Shown here: positions 8,967 to 18,148 of the stretch, piece after piece
How positions within the stretch are numbered: position 1 is the stretch's first letter
Layout: every line of letters begins with the position of its first letter
From: Deltaproteobacteria bacterium
GTDB taxonomy: Bacteria; Desulfobacterota_D; UBA1144; Nemesobacterales; CSP1-2
NCBI GenBank assembly: GCA_016187835.1
Contig: JACPIY010000024.1
Coordinates: forward strand, 1-44,570
Direction: 5' to 3'
DNA: 44,570 bases
Made by a program: the position numbers and the translations under genes
Notes under the pieces: model-generated
The model's database searches: none
What the model was told of the DNA's origin: nothing
What the model saw: the letters and a program-made list of their open reading frames with translations, nothing else

Positions 8967-10472
8967 TTACGGGAGTTCACCCGTGTGGCAGTCGCTACAC
9001 TTCATCTCCTGCCAAACCTCTCCAATATCCTCAGGATGCTGAAAGGCAAGCCCTTTCGGCTCCATCGAAATCATCATTTTCTGCGGTCTTCCCTGCCCTA
9101 TAATTGTATGGCAGGCAGTGCAGTCTTTGGTGATCACCTTCCCATCGACACTTTTGTGAAGTCCATCGTGACAGCGAAAGCAGCCGGGAAAATTTAGGTG
9201 GCCAACGTTATTCGGGTAGATATCCCAGCGAACCTTCATCTCAGGGAAAAAGTTGTTCCGATAAATGTTCTGAAGCTCGACGATAGCACGCGAGATCGCA
9301 TCCTCTTTGTCATTTGTCAACTTGGGGTAGTTTTCTTGATAGAATTTTTCCACCCCATTCTCTATGGCGTTCAATGCCGAGTCTGTAGAGGGATAATTTG
9401 CAGCCAGCAGATGGACACCAGTGCTTTTTATTAATGGCAGCGTCGAATCAATTTTGTCTGTACCCAAAGCCAGATTCACCGAATAGCTTGGTGGACGGAA
9501 AATGTGAGTGGGTCGGTTGTGGCAGTCCATACAGTCCATCTTGCGAATGTCCGCCCTGGCGATTACTTCCTCCGAAAGCGGATTTTCCGTGGACATGTAT
9601 TCGGTGGTTTTTCCGGTTTTCAAATTGGTTATTCGCACCCAGGGAATCTCCTGCCGCTTTTCGTCCGTGGCAATGTACTCTACCCGGTTGGAAATGTTCA
9701 TATGCCAGTGGATCCCCTCGGTCAGACCAGTCTCCGGGCCACCGCCGCCGGTCTTGATGAGCATATTGATCTCCCATCGTGTATTCTCCTCATCGGGCAA
9801 GAAATGAATCAGTTTCTTTTGTTGGGCGCCAAAAAATCGCTCCGGCCAATGACACTGCTCACATGTCTCCTGTGCCGGGCGCAGGTTTTCGATGGGGACT
9901 GGAATCGGCTGTGGGTACTTGTTGAAAAGCACCGCGTAGACCTGATATGCCCCTGACAGTTTGGATCGTACGAACCAGTCGGCCCCCGGCCCTACATGGC
10001 AGTCTACGCAACGGACCCTTGCATGGGGCGAATTCTGATAGGCGGTGTACTCCGGTGCCATCACGTTGTGACAAAGCGTGCCACAGAAGGCCACCGACTC
10101 GGTCACCTCATAGGCTTTATAACTGCTAAAGGCAGAAAGAAATAGGAGTATGATCGAGCCCAGGAGAAAGATGAACATTGCATTTCGGTGTTGAGGATTA
10201 TTTAAATCGATTATTGGAAATCGCAGAATCGATGCCGTCCCCACGCGCTTCAAATACCGCCACTCGAAGAACATGCCAATTGGAATAAGCATCACGCCAA
10301 AAAGAAGGATCGTTGGTACAATTATGAAGATAACCAACCCGGCGTAGGGTACTTGAGCGGTGTCGGCAAATGTGTGAAGAACGAACAAGAAGACAAACAG
10401 AATGAGTGCCAAAATAGCTATAGCTGTACCGATATAACTCAGCCAGTTGTGAATAACTCTCGGTAATTTCAT
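8967..10472 (-). CDS. ImcH-like inner-membrane heptaheme cytochrome, NapC/NirT family
   Basis: A 501-residue protein with three predicted membrane helices (about 12-34, 43-66, 98-115), then a CX3CH motif CGTLCH (about 130), CVDCH, CEQCH, CMDCH, CFRCH, CTACH and CSDCH: seven heme sites. The PEYTAYQNSPHARVRCVDCHVG pattern, the seven hemes and the length closely match the Geobacter ImcH type, known for menaquinol oxidation toward high-potential acceptors. The ATG follows GGGAG. The gene converges on the bc-type operon. Its base composition is clearly richer in G and C than the genes on either side, a hint of separate origin. The specific ImcH role is inferred. Confidence 0.82.
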   Translation of the reverse strand: MKLPRVIHNWLSYIGTAIAILALILFVFLFVLHTFADTAQVPYAGLVIFIIVPTILLFGVMLIPIGMFFEWRYLKRVGTASILRFPIIDLNNPQHRNAMFIFLLGSIILLFLSAFSSYKAYEVTESVAFCGTLCHNVMAPEYTAYQNSPHARVRCVDCHVGPGADWFVRSKLSGAYQVYAVLFNKYPQPIPVPIENLRPAQETCEQCHWPERFFGAQQKKLIHFLPDEENTRWEINMLIKTGGGGPETGLTEGIHWHMNISNRVEYIATDEKRQEIPWVRITNLKTGKTTEYMSTENPLSEEVIARADIRKMDCMDCHNRPTHIFRPPSYSVNLALGTDKIDSTLPLIKSTGVHLLAANYPSTDSALNAIENGVEKFYQENYPKLTNDKEDAISRAIVELQNIYRNNFFPEMKVRWDIYPNNVGHLNFPGCFRCHDGLHKSVDGKVITKDCTACHTIIGQGRPQKMMISMEPKGLAFQHPEDIGEVWQEMKCSDCHTGELP

Positions 10473-10639
10473 GGTGGTCTCCCTCTTAAAATTTCTAAAA
10501 CTTTTTAGTTACCTTGTTAAATTGCTTGAGTGGTCAAATGCAATCTTTCTTTTGGTAAACGTCACGTTACCCATATAATAGACCTCATACCTGATAGTAA
10601 TAGTATAAGTAGCTTGTACATTATACTGTTCATCTCCTC

Positions 10640-11308
10640 TTAAGTATGAAAAATAAAGGTAGCAAAAATCGTGACAATCAAAATCACTCCCACCCCTAAC
10701 GCAGTGTATCCAAACCATGTAGATAACGTTCTAGCAAGCTGAGACGGCGGTTCAACAATGACACTTTCCAGCCTTCCTTCTCTAAGGAGCCTTTCGTATT
10801 CTTCTGGTCTTTCTTCAATAAATCTATCTAAGGGTATCTTACCTGTAAAGATTACCGTATCTAATGGGAAACTTTCCGGACGGAGATGAGTGTGGAAGAA
10901 ATGGAATGTAAATATGAATCCAATTGCAAGAAGGGCTTCCTCTCCGTGGATTACCATTGCTACATTTAGTAAAGAGCCGGGGAGAAACTTTGTAAAGACC
11001 CCAGGTAGCCACAGCATAAGCCCCGAAATGCCTATTATAGGTATTCCCCAGAAGACCGCAAAGTAGTCGAACTTCTCCCAATACGTCCATCTGTCCAGCT
11101 TTGGTCTCGGTCCCAGGTATAGAAACCAGCGGATATTATGGCAGAGATCCATAAAATCTTTTCCTCGTGGAAACATAGAGTTTGGTCCATAAAGAAGGCC
11201 GAGTTCCCGTTTCATTAAGATTCGGTGTAACATGTATCCCAGATGGAAGAATACATACCCAAAGGTTACTATTGCAAAAACCCTGTGGAAGTACCTTGTA
11301 ACCTCCAC
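10640..11308 (-). CDS. Detached C-terminal half of a CbcL-like b-type cytochrome
   Basis: A 222-residue product holding helices three to six of a cytochrome b561-like domain ([65 protein letters not shown], and a last helix near the end). Heme-ligand His residues are visible. The frame continues upstream of the GTG as [13 protein letters not shown], sequence that belongs inside the same protein as the upstream 11-heme gene. Most of the second helix is missing and the frame differs, so this looks like the rear of a broken gene. Reinitiation at GTG 11308, 12 nt after the upstream stop, cannot be ruled out. Confidence 0.7.
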   Translation of the reverse strand: MEVTRYFHRVFAIVTFGYVFFHLGYMLHRILMKRELGLLYGPNSMFPRGKDFMDLCHNIRWFLYLGPRPKLDRWTYWEKFDYFAVFWGIPIIGISGLMLWLPGVFTKFLPGSLLNVAMVIHGEEALLAIGFIFTFHFFHTHLRPESFPLDTVIFTGKIPLDRFIEERPEEYERLLREGRLESVIVEPPSQLARTLSTWFGYTALGVGVILIVTIFATFIFHT

Positions 11309-11322
11309 TCCGCCGAGTATCC

Positions 11323-12621
11323 CTACCAGAATTCTTGCCCACTCTGTGTAATGATAATATGAGTAATCCTATGAGAAAGGGTAAATCGAAGAACATACTT
11401 GCCGTTGCTCCAGCGCCTGGGAACCTCTCTCCTTGCAACCGCCACAGCCGAGCGCTGGAGCCAAAGAATCATATGGAAGCCAAAGAAGCCAAAAACCGAT
11501 ATGAGAAGCCACTTCATAAAGGTGTAGGTGTAATAGAGAAGAGGGGACTTTTCTTTATCTCTAGGATCAGCGTGTGGGTCGTAGCTTACAAATTTTCCAT
11601 TTATTCCAGCGTGACATCTTCCACAGGTTTTAATAAGATTTCCAGGGGCGATTGTAGAAAGCGGGTCATTTCCAGGGAGATTAAGATGGGCTGTATGGCA
11701 ATCCGAGCACTTTGCGGCAACAATAAACCCAAGCGAGGTTGCCTGTCCATGAAACGTGTCACGATAAGTGGGGGCTCTGTTCTCATGGCACCTACTACAT
11801 TCCGTAGGGATTTGAAGTTGGAATTCTGCCATAGAAGGCTCTTTAATTTCGTGAGATTTGTGACAGGTAATGCATACAGGACCACGTTCATCTCCGTCTT
11901 TCCAATGCCTCCCATGGGTGCTTTTCTCAAAGTCATTATAAATTCCTAGATGGCACTTCTTGCAAGTAAGGGGTATATTTGCTCTAAAGATAGTTGAGTT
12001 TTTATCTGTTCTCGGTCTTATGTCATGTGCTCCATGGCAGTCAGAACAGACTGCTGAAACTATAAGTCCACTCACAAGCACCCCACGTCCGTGAACGCTT
12101 TCACGGTATTTCTGTATAAATTCAGGTGGAGGAAGGGGATGCTTCTCTGTAATCCCCTTGCTTTCATGGCACCTTGAACAGATTTCAGGAAGATTCAAGG
12201 GATTTACAAGGGACCCGGGGTCGTCTTTTGGAAAGATGTTGTGGGAGCCATGGCAGTTGACGCAACTCGGAGCATCCTCAATACCATTGGCTCTTGCTTT
12301 ACCGTGTATGCCTTCAGAATAGTCTTTTGCAACCTCTTGATGACAAATGGAGCAATCAACCTTATTTGGTTTCTCGTGGGGAATCTCCTTTATATCCTGA
12401 TGGCAATCGGTACACTCTAAGTTGCCATGAATGGAGGCCTCAAAGAGTTTCTTGTCAATAAGCGGTTCTAGGCTTTCATGACACATAAGGCAGTCTTCAT
12501 TCTTTATCTCCTCAGGATAGACTCCCACTGAGAGGAGAAAAAGGAGTGAAAAGGAAACGGCGGAAAAAAATACTAAGTTATTATGCGGCCTAAGAACCAT
12601 GCTTTGTTTAGAAAATAACAA
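11323..12621 (-). CDS. CbcL-like 11-heme cytochrome, front part of a broken gene
   Basis: A 432-residue product with a signal region, eleven CxxCH motifs (CLMCH, CTDCH, CSICH, CVNCH, CSRCH, CSDCH, CKKCH, CITCH, CSRCH, CSDCH, CGRCH) and the first membrane helix of a b-type domain ([17 protein letters not shown]). It runs into the second helix ([10 protein letters not shown]) and then leaves the family pattern to stop after QSGQEFW. The expected continuation is in another frame in the next gene, with about 20 residues absent. Intact relatives such as CbcL join many c hemes to a diheme b domain and oxidise menaquinol for low-potential acceptors. The start may be TTG 12621 or ATG 12600; neither has a convincing ribosome site. 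Confidence 0.75.
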   Translation of the reverse strand: MLFSKQSMVLRPHNNLVFFSAVSFSLLFLLSVGVYPEEIKNEDCLMCHESLEPLIDKKLFEASIHGNLECTDCHQDIKEIPHEKPNKVDCSICHQEVAKDYSEGIHGKARANGIEDAPSCVNCHGSHNIFPKDDPGSLVNPLNLPEICSRCHESKGITEKHPLPPPEFIQKYRESVHGRGVLVSGLIVSAVCSDCHGAHDIRPRTDKNSTIFRANIPLTCKKCHLGIYNDFEKSTHGRHWKDGDERGPVCITCHKSHEIKEPSMAEFQLQIPTECSRCHENRAPTYRDTFHGQATSLGFIVAAKCSDCHTAHLNLPGNDPLSTIAPGNLIKTCGRCHAGINGKFVSYDPHADPRDKEKSPLLYYTYTFMKWLLISVFGFFGFHMILWLQRSAVAVARREVPRRWSNGKYVLRFTLSHRITHIIITQSGQEFW

Positions 12622-12646
12622 TTTCCATGCTCATCTCGAGTTCTTT

Positions 12647-13816
12647 TTATCTCTGAATACGATCTCTATTTTTTCTCTCAGGCGGCTGATAGAGGCAGAA
12701 GGGCTCATCAGCCATGATGTCGCCTGTCATTGCGTAGGCACGAGAGCGGGATCCACCACAGATAGTCCGGTATTGACAAATTCCACACTTACCCTTAAGA
12801 AGGTCAGGATTGCGAAGAAGCTGAAAAGTCGGATGCTCCCGGTAGATTCTAGCAAGGGAACCATTGCGAACATTTCCAGTCGAGAGTGGGAGGAATCCAC
12901 TGGGATAGATCTCTCCGGTGTGAGAAATAAAAACATAGCCGTTACCTGCATTCACCCCTTTTGGTGCATGGCCGATGCTCCCACCTGGTCCGAAATCACG
13001 GGTCAAGCGGCTGGGCAGCCTTACTTCAAAAGGCCTCTTCTCTCCAGGCTGTTTTTTTGTCTCTTGCTCAATAACGTATCGTCTATAGTGTGGTGCTTCG
13101 GTGATCTTAACTATGAAATCAACCTCCTTGGAAAAGCTATAGAGCTTTTGGAATAACCTCTCATACTGGACGGCCGTCATTTGTTCCAAAAGCTTTCCTC
13201 TACCAATAGGTACTAAGAAAAACACCTCCCAGAAGACAACGTTTAGATCCTTGACCAATTGAGCAATATCGTCGAATACATCAAAATTGTACTCGCTAAA
13301 GGTGGTGTTTATTTGGAGAGGGAGACCTACTAGATGGGCGTATTCGGCTCCTCTCAGGGTTAATTCAAAAGCCCCAGGGACTCCCCGGAAAGTATCATGA
13401 ATTTTGGCATTCGGCCCATCTAAGCTAAGAGCCATTTGAGCCAGTTGGGTTTCCTTTAGCTTCTTAACCATTTGTAATGTGAGCTTCGGGGTGGCAGCCG
13501 GGATTGTTGCCATTCGCAAACCCAGATCTGCACCATATCGAATCAAATCAAAAATATCCTCTCTTTTCGTTGGGTCACCTCCGCTCAATACCATAATCGG
13601 TGTTCCCATTGAGTGAACTTCTTCAATGAGTTTAAACCCCTCTTGGGTTGAGAGTTCTCGCGGATCACGCCAGTTGATCGCCTCTGCCCTGCAATGGCGA
13701 CAAGCTAGGTCGCACGCCTGCGTAATTTCCCAGATGACAATAAAAGGAGAAAGGGAAAAATCAATGTCAGCTAAGGTATCTTTCCTTCTCACTTCTTCTA
13801 TTCGGTTATTCTCCAT
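12647..13816 (-). CDS. Radical SAM/SPASM protein, TIGR04053-like, related to AhbD/NirJ heme enzymes
   Basis: A 389-residue protein. The radical SAM cluster motif is CDLACRHC near residue 35. The SPASM end reads CGICQYRTICGGSRSRAYA followed by TGDIMADEPFC, the auxiliary-cluster pattern shared with AhbD and NirJ. VLSGGDPTKRED and the FFLVPIGRG segment match the TIGR04053 type. AhbD makes heme from Fe-coproporphyrin and NirJ acts in heme d1 synthesis. This relative lies among multiheme genes, but its reaction is unknown. It ends 26 bp before the 11-heme gene, so co-transcription is likely. Confidence 0.82.
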   Translation of the reverse strand: MENNRIEEVRRKDTLADIDFSLSPFIVIWEITQACDLACRHCRAEAINWRDPRELSTQEGFKLIEEVHSMGTPIMVLSGGDPTKREDIFDLIRYGADLGLRMATIPAATPKLTLQMVKKLKETQLAQMALSLDGPNAKIHDTFRGVPGAFELTLRGAEYAHLVGLPLQINTTFSEYNFDVFDDIAQLVKDLNVVFWEVFFLVPIGRGKLLEQMTAVQYERLFQKLYSFSKEVDFIVKITEAPHYRRYVIEQETKKQPGEKRPFEVRLPSRLTRDFGPGGSIGHAPKGVNAGNGYVFISHTGEIYPSGFLPLSTGNVRNGSLARIYREHPTFQLLRNPDLLKGKCGICQYRTICGGSRSRAYAMTGDIMADEPFCLYQPPERKNRDRIQR

Positions 13817-14065
13817 CTGTAATTACCTCGTAAGAATACAATCTCTTGATTGGCAACATTCCACTTTCTCCTCTTTTTAACGTTATCTTTTCATTCCTTT
13901 GTCATTTTGGCAGGAACCTTCCAAGTCGTATACACCACCAAAAATCGGATATGATAAAAGGAAAATCGAGTTAAATTTGGTTCTCTTTATATAACTAATC
14001 TCCCTCCTCTTTTCACTCATTTTAAATACATTTTCCTCTTCCATTGATCCCTATCTTGAAAACTT
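13817..14065. other. Intergenic region upstream of the radical SAM gene
   Basis: About 250 AT-rich bases between the end of the NrfD gene and the start of the radical SAM gene. I see no convincing ORF, RNA gene or sigma-54 site. It probably holds the terminator of the NrfD operon and the promoter of the radical SAM gene, but I cannot place either. Confidence 0.4.
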
Positions 14066-15268
14066 CTATGTTTCAAGTTTAACCTCCGCTTCCTTCCAGG
14101 GGGGAAACAGAGCAACAAGAATGTAAAGAATTATAAAAGGGAGCACCAGAAAAAATAAGGCTACCAAGAGCCCTTCAATCCCGAGCAACTCCATTTTGTA
14201 GGTTGTAAGTCCTCTCAAACTCTTGGAAAACAATTGACCCCCAATAACCACATTCCATCTTATACTAAAAATTCCTATCAGGGTGAGAATCGCGCTGCAA
14301 AAGTAGATGAGACGCCTTAACTCATCAGGTAAGTGCCCCAATTTTGTCCATGCTAACAAAACCATAGGAACTATAGTTCCTAGCAAAATCTGAATCACAA
14401 CCATACTGATAAAAAGCTTACTGATTAAAAGCTGGTAAAGTATTTTAATAGATTCCTCTGATTCGTAAATGCGGTGAATGAAGTCAAGGTTTTCCAGCGA
14501 GAAATCCAGTATCATTGCATAGAGCAGAAATGAAGCAAGTTTATCAATACAGGACATTTCTATAGGTTTCTTGCGAAAGAGTGTGATAACCATATAAAGT
14601 AATATCATAAGTGCGATCCCTGATACTATAGCGGAAAATAAAAATACAACGGGCATAAGCACACTGCTCCACCAGGGGTTCGCCTTCACAGAGCCGAAGA
14701 TAAAACCCACATAACCATGAAGGAGGAAAGCGGATGGAACACCAATGATGGTTATAATTTTTCCTGCCTTTTTGTCAAACCGAAGAGATTTTTCTGAAAG
14801 GTCAGAAGCCCCAAGGGTTAAAACGAGATAAATAATCCTTTTCAACCCCTTTTCTTTCTTAGACCAGACAACTATATCCTTCCTGTACTCAAACCACAAT
14901 TCCACGAGAAGGACGACCAAGAGATACCAGGCATATACAAAACCAAACATAGCCATAGCAGACCTGAAATTGGGTGTGAGAAAAATTTCAAAGGCCCTCT
15001 CAGGATGTCCCAGGTGAGCCACAAGAGGAAGGGGGGCAACAATAAGGAAAGCAAGGGCGGTGAGAAGGGAAAGTCGGTAAGTGGGCTCTACTTCTTTAAC
15101 ATTAAAAACCCTTTCCAGGGAAGCCAGGATAAAGGCACCTGCTACAAGACCAGTGATATAAGGGTAAACCACAATCAGAATACTCCAATGGAGTTCAATC
15201 TCATTGGGATAGATGAAGCCTGCAACTTCTTTAAGAGAAATAGCAAGTCGCTCAAATGATTTTTCCAA
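14066..15268 (-). CDS. NrfD/PsrC-family membrane subunit of a cytochrome/FeS quinol oxidoreductase
   Basis: A 400-residue protein with eight or more hydrophobic helices. The first transmembrane region (LHWSILIVVYPYITGLVAGAF) and the LVAHLGHPERAF loop are typical of the NrfD/PsrC family, which anchors the complex and binds menaquinol. It starts at TTG 15268, next to the stop of the FeS gene, with GAGG eight bases upstream, so translation is coupled. With the FeS and octaheme genes it forms a three-subunit Cbc- or Nrf-like complex. The direction of electron flow is not shown by the sequence. Confidence 0.85.
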   Translation of the reverse strand: MEKSFERLAISLKEVAGFIYPNEIELHWSILIVVYPYITGLVAGAFILASLERVFNVKEVEPTYRLSLLTALAFLIVAPLPLVAHLGHPERAFEIFLTPNFRSAMAMFGFVYAWYLLVVLLVELWFEYRKDIVVWSKKEKGLKRIIYLVLTLGASDLSEKSLRFDKKAGKIITIIGVPSAFLLHGYVGFIFGSVKANPWWSSVLMPVVFLFSAIVSGIALMILLYMVITLFRKKPIEMSCIDKLASFLLYAMILDFSLENLDFIHRIYESEESIKILYQLLISKLFISMVVIQILLGTIVPMVLLAWTKLGHLPDELRRLIYFCSAILTLIGIFSIRWNVVIGGQLFSKSLRGLTTYKMELLGIEGLLVALFFLVLPFIILYILVALFPPWKEAEVKLET

Positions 15269-16048
15269 CTAAGTAACCTCTTTGTCTAAATTGGCATAGT
15301 AGACCTTGGGGTCTGTATTGAGATAGGGTTTTAAGACACCAATTTTGTTGAATCGAACAAATCGCGCAAGGGGATTATTTCGGGGTTTTACCTCTCCAAA
15401 AATTCTTGCTCCTGTGGGACATACCTCTACACACGCAGGTTGCAATCCTTTTACAATTCTGTGATAACAAAATGTGCATTTGTCTGCTGTGTGTGTTTCG
15501 GGATGGAGATATCTTGCTCCATAAGGACAGGCCTGAATACAGTAACGACACCCTATGCAGTAGTCCTTGTCAACAAGGACAGCTCCATCTATGCTCTTGT
15601 ATGTTGCTCCAACAGGACATACCTGCACACAGGGTGGATTATCACAATGATTGCATAACTTGGGAACAAAAAAGGTACGCAGAATTTCCTTTTCGGTAAG
15701 GGTCTCAGGAAAACCATGTATCCCCCCCTCTGGACTGTCCACCTTTGTTTCCCCATCAACTGTAATAACATATCTTTCTACCCAAGTTCTAAAGAAGAAG
15801 GGTTCTTGTGGAACATTGTTTTCTATCTTGCACGCCTCTACACATCTTCCACACCCTATGCATTTATCAATATCAATACCCATTGCGTAATAGTGTTCGT
15901 GAGGATTGTATTTTTCATAAATGCTTTCCAACGAAATTTTTCCAAGAGGCGTTTTTTTCAAAAGGGAGAGAATTTTTGTAAAGAGTCCCCCCAAAAAAAT
16001 TCCGGGAGGGATTATGAGGAGGTTTTTAAGCAAGTCTCTTCTATTCAT
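15269..16048 (-). CDS. Tat-exported ferredoxin subunit with four [4Fe-4S] clusters (NrfC/PsrB type)
   Basis: A 259-residue protein with a Tat-like N-terminus (NRRDLLKN then a hydrophobic stretch). Sixteen Cys in four groups are visible: CIGCGRCVEAC, CNHCDNPPCVQVCP, CIGCRYCIQACP, and CTFCYH plus CVEVCP. This is the standard arrangement of the periplasmic electron-transfer subunit that pairs with an NrfD-type membrane protein. It lies 5 bp after the octaheme gene and abuts the NrfD gene. Confidence 0.92.
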   Translation of the reverse strand: MNRRDLLKNLLIIPPGIFLGGLFTKILSLLKKTPLGKISLESIYEKYNPHEHYYAMGIDIDKCIGCGRCVEACKIENNVPQEPFFFRTWVERYVITVDGETKVDSPEGGIHGFPETLTEKEILRTFFVPKLCNHCDNPPCVQVCPVGATYKSIDGAVLVDKDYCIGCRYCIQACPYGARYLHPETHTADKCTFCYHRIVKGLQPACVEVCPTGARIFGEVKPRNNPLARFVRFNKIGVLKPYLNTDPKVYYANLDKEVT

Positions 16049-16053
16049 TCAGT

Positions 16054-16797
16054 TTATTCCTCCTTCTTTAAACGGGCTTCAGGATGATGGGGATAGTGAC
16101 ACTCCCAGCACAGAAATCCGCTGTAATGACTTTTCATGTCCACACGTGGAATTTCAGGGGAACTTTCTGCTTCTTGTGAATGACACTGTCCACAAAATTC
16201 TCTATTCCTGGGTTTGCTTGGTAAAGCCACCCTTGGATTTAGTTTATGCTCTTCTTTCGCTATGTGGCATTGAGTGCAGGGTAAAGGTGCATGGGGTGAT
16301 ACAATTTTTGTTCTTGCAATTTGCGTATGGCAGGGCTCGCACCCCTGGGGTGTAACAGGAGGGGTCGGGTCATGGGGATTATGGCAGGAAATGCACGGGT
16401 TACCAGGATTATGTGTTACAGGGTCAATTTGGGGGAACCCTGTGGGTCTTGTCGGATTGTATCCATGACACAGGGGACAATAGGCGCGTTTTCTTGGTGC
16501 GGGGGGTTTGTGCTCACTCGGGTCTTGGGTATGAGCGTAAGCAGGACTATGACACACTTCACAGGCAACCCCACGATGGTATGATTTTTCTTTTAAAGTG
16601 AAGATGTCATCATGACATTCCGTGCATGCAATTTCCCCGGCATATTTAATTTCCTGAGAGACTACAGTTTTTAGGGATGCGGCACGATAATGTCCAAATA
16701 GTCCGAAACTCGGCGACATAAGATAATGGCGAACAATGAAGAAGATGATAATCAAGGCGATAGCAAGTCCAAAAAGGTATTTTATTTGTTGGGGCAT
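16054..16797 (-). CDS. Octaheme c-type cytochrome with N-terminal membrane anchor
   Basis: A 247-residue protein with one N-terminal helix (YLFGLAIALIIIFFIV) and eight CxxCH motifs (CTECH, CEVCH, CPLCH, CISCH, CEPCH, CTQCH, CGQCH, CWECH). It is the first gene of the octaheme/FeS/NrfD operon, the same subunit logic as Geobacter Cbc complexes and NrfBCD. It probably receives electrons from the FeS subunit and passes them to periplasmic cytochromes. Confidence 0.85.
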   Translation of the reverse strand: MPQQIKYLFGLAIALIIIFFIVRHYLMSPSFGLFGHYRAASLKTVVSQEIKYAGEIACTECHDDIFTLKEKSYHRGVACEVCHSPAYAHTQDPSEHKPPAPRKRAYCPLCHGYNPTRPTGFPQIDPVTHNPGNPCISCHNPHDPTPPVTPQGCEPCHTQIARTKIVSPHAPLPCTQCHIAKEEHKLNPRVALPSKPRNREFCGQCHSQEAESSPEIPRVDMKSHYSGFLCWECHYPHHPEARLKKEE

Positions 16798-16969
16798 TCT
16801 TATCTCTCTTTCAAACCTTAAAAAGGGGCCGCTCTATCTGTATAAATTTCCAAATTTGATTCGTTCCATATTTATGTCTCTGTTTTTCTTTATTTTTTAT
16901 TATCTTCTATCCTCCGGTAACATTGCAATTTATGGATTGTTGTGCGGTATATGATAACCCCATTGCTAA

Positions 16970-17452
16970 TTAGAAAATTCTTCTTTCATCCATGCCACCA
17001 CAACCATCTTCTTTAAATGATAAGTTACATCTTCCCCTATAGCATGCATTACCAGCATATCCGTCTTCGTTGGTAAAGTGAATCCATTCCGATACAGCCT
17101 CTTTCACCTGGTTAGCGCTATAATTACGTTCTGCTATTAAGAAGTTTGATAGTCCCCAAACACTCTTAGCGAGGTTACAAGGACAGCAACAGGTTAATAT
17201 AGAATAATTACTACAGCACGGGGCAGGTATGGTTGATAGAGCCGCGCTCTTTATTTTTTCCTGTTCCGGTGTTAACGTTGTGGAGTTATAAAAAGCTATA
17301 AATTCTTTTGCTTGCAAGTGAGCGTCATAAAATTTAATTCCGCTTTTCCCAGATGATTTGGCACCTTCCGCTATTCGCCCGGCGTAGAATACAGTTGAAA
17401 CAATTATGCACAAGGCTATTCCAATGATCCAATAGTAATTTTTTTGTCTCAT
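16970..17452 (-). CDS. Exported Cys-rich protein with PAPCC and CCCPCN motifs, unknown function
   Basis: A 160-residue protein with an N-terminal signal or anchor (YYWIIGIALCIIVSTVFYAG), the motif STIPAPCC (about 92-99), TCCCPCNLAKSVWGLS soon after, and a Cys-rich tail (NACYRGRCN, DGCGGM). The clustered Cys suggest binding of a metal or a disulfide-rich fold. I do not recognise a characterised family, although it loosely recalls PCYCGC-motif proteins. A perfect-looking sigma-54 promoter (17528-17543) and the 24-bp palindrome (17597-17620) lie directly upstream. A damaged piece of a relative lies near 20814. It follows the Feo operon but has its own promoter. Confidence 0.7.
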   Translation of the reverse strand: MRQKNYYWIIGIALCIIVSTVFYAGRIAEGAKSSGKSGIKFYDAHLQAKEFIAFYNSTTLTPEQEKIKSAALSTIPAPCCSNYSILTCCCPCNLAKSVWGLSNFLIAERNYSANQVKEAVSEWIHFTNEDGYAGNACYRGRCNLSFKEDGCGGMDERRIF

Positions 17453-17527
17453 CTTTTCTCATACCCCCTTTTTTGATTTTTGTTCTTCATATACAGTCGT
17501 TTTCAAATTCCTTCGGGGATATAATTT

Positions 17528-17543
17528 AGCAATAACCGTGCCA
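17528..17543 (-). promoter_or_regulatory. Sigma-54 promoter of the Cys-rich protein gene
   Basis: On the minus strand it reads TGGCACGGTTATTGCT, matching the -24/-12 consensus TGGCACG-N4-TTGCW at every defined position. It is about 75 bp upstream of the ATG at 17452. The 24-bp palindrome lies exactly 53 nt upstream. Confidence 0.85.
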
Positions 17544-17596
17544 AGAAGGAATAGGCATATTTTCTATATAAAGACCTTTTGTAAGTGAGAAAACAC

Positions 17597-17620
17597 TGTC
17601 ATATGTATTAGAATCTGACA
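17597..17620. promoter_or_regulatory. 24-bp palindromic activator site, copy 1
   Basis: Half-sites TGTCATA and TCTGACA separated by ten bases (TGTATTAGAA). It shares the TGTCAKA-N10-TMTGACA layout, and the ATGT after the first half-site core, with copies at 20476 and 39369. The gap of 53 nt to the sigma-54 promoter suits an enhancer site for an NtrC-type regulator. Confidence 0.75.
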
Positions 17621-17638
17621 ATGCAGTAAACAACGGGC

Positions 17639-18142
17639 TCATTTCTGAACCTTCCTTACGTATATGTGTCTGGCTATTTCGTTATCTATAGCGACATCTG
17701 TCTCTCCCACCCTTATTACAAAGGTGGGTTTTTTCTGGTGGAGGACTATTTCTGCTCCGGGAATAATTCCTAGGTCGGTAAGTTGATGCAATCTTCTATG
17801 GTGTCTGGGTACTAAAAAGATTATCTTTGACGTATCTCCCGGGGTGATATCGGAAAGGGGAATCACAAGTTGGTTTGTATCTTCTTTGAAAACCTGGCAG
17901 CATTCACCTGGAGGAATCGGTTTTCCATGTGGACAGAACCCAGGATGTCCGAGGAAAGCACATATGGATTCTGTAACCTCAGGACCAAGTATATGTTCAA
18001 GCTCACAGGCAGTAGAGTCCATTTCACTGGAGCCTACCTGAAGTACTTCTTGAAGAAGCTTCTCGGCCAGGCGATGTCGCCTGACTATCATTTTTGCTAT
18101 TTCTTCTCCAAGATGGGTAAAGCAGTTCATTCCTTTCTTCAT
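17639..18142 (-). CDS. DtxR-like metal-binding/dimerisation domain fused to FeoA, no DNA-binding domain
   Basis: A 167-residue protein. Residues 1-85 match the second domain of DtxR/MntR repressors, including metal-ligand segments (VRRHRLAEKLL, CELEHIL, HPGFCPHGKPIP). Residues 95-167 form an SH3-like FeoA domain (LSDITPGDTSKI, TDLGIIPGAEI). The usual N-terminal winged helix is missing; an in-frame TGA lies just three codons upstream of the ATG. It is the last gene of the Feo operon. I infer a metal-sensing FeoA that acts on FeoB rather than on DNA. Confidence 0.8.
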   Translation of the reverse strand: MKKGMNCFTHLGEEIAKMIVRRHRLAEKLLQEVLQVGSSEMDSTACELEHILGPEVTESICAFLGHPGFCPHGKPIPPGECCQVFKEDTNQLVIPLSDITPGDTSKIIFLVPRHHRRLHQLTDLGIIPGAEIVLHQKKPTFVIRVGETDVAIDNEIARHIYVRKVQK

Positions 18143-18148
18143 CGTATT

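Noticed and set aside
8921-10129. Several plus-strand ORFs of 60-150 codons
   Set aside because: They lie opposite the GC-rich ImcH-like gene, share its codons in antisense and have no domains. They are a normal by-product of GC-rich coding DNA.
10509-10718. A 70-codon minus-strand ORF between the ImcH-like gene and the b-type fragment
   Set aside because: It overlaps the end of the b-type frame, has no ribosome site and encodes no plausible domain. The rest of the 10473-10639 gap shows nothing I can name.
16798-16969. A promoter for the octaheme operon
   Set aside because: The AT-rich stretch could contain many -10-like sequences; none stands out with a matching -35, and no sigma-54 site is present.
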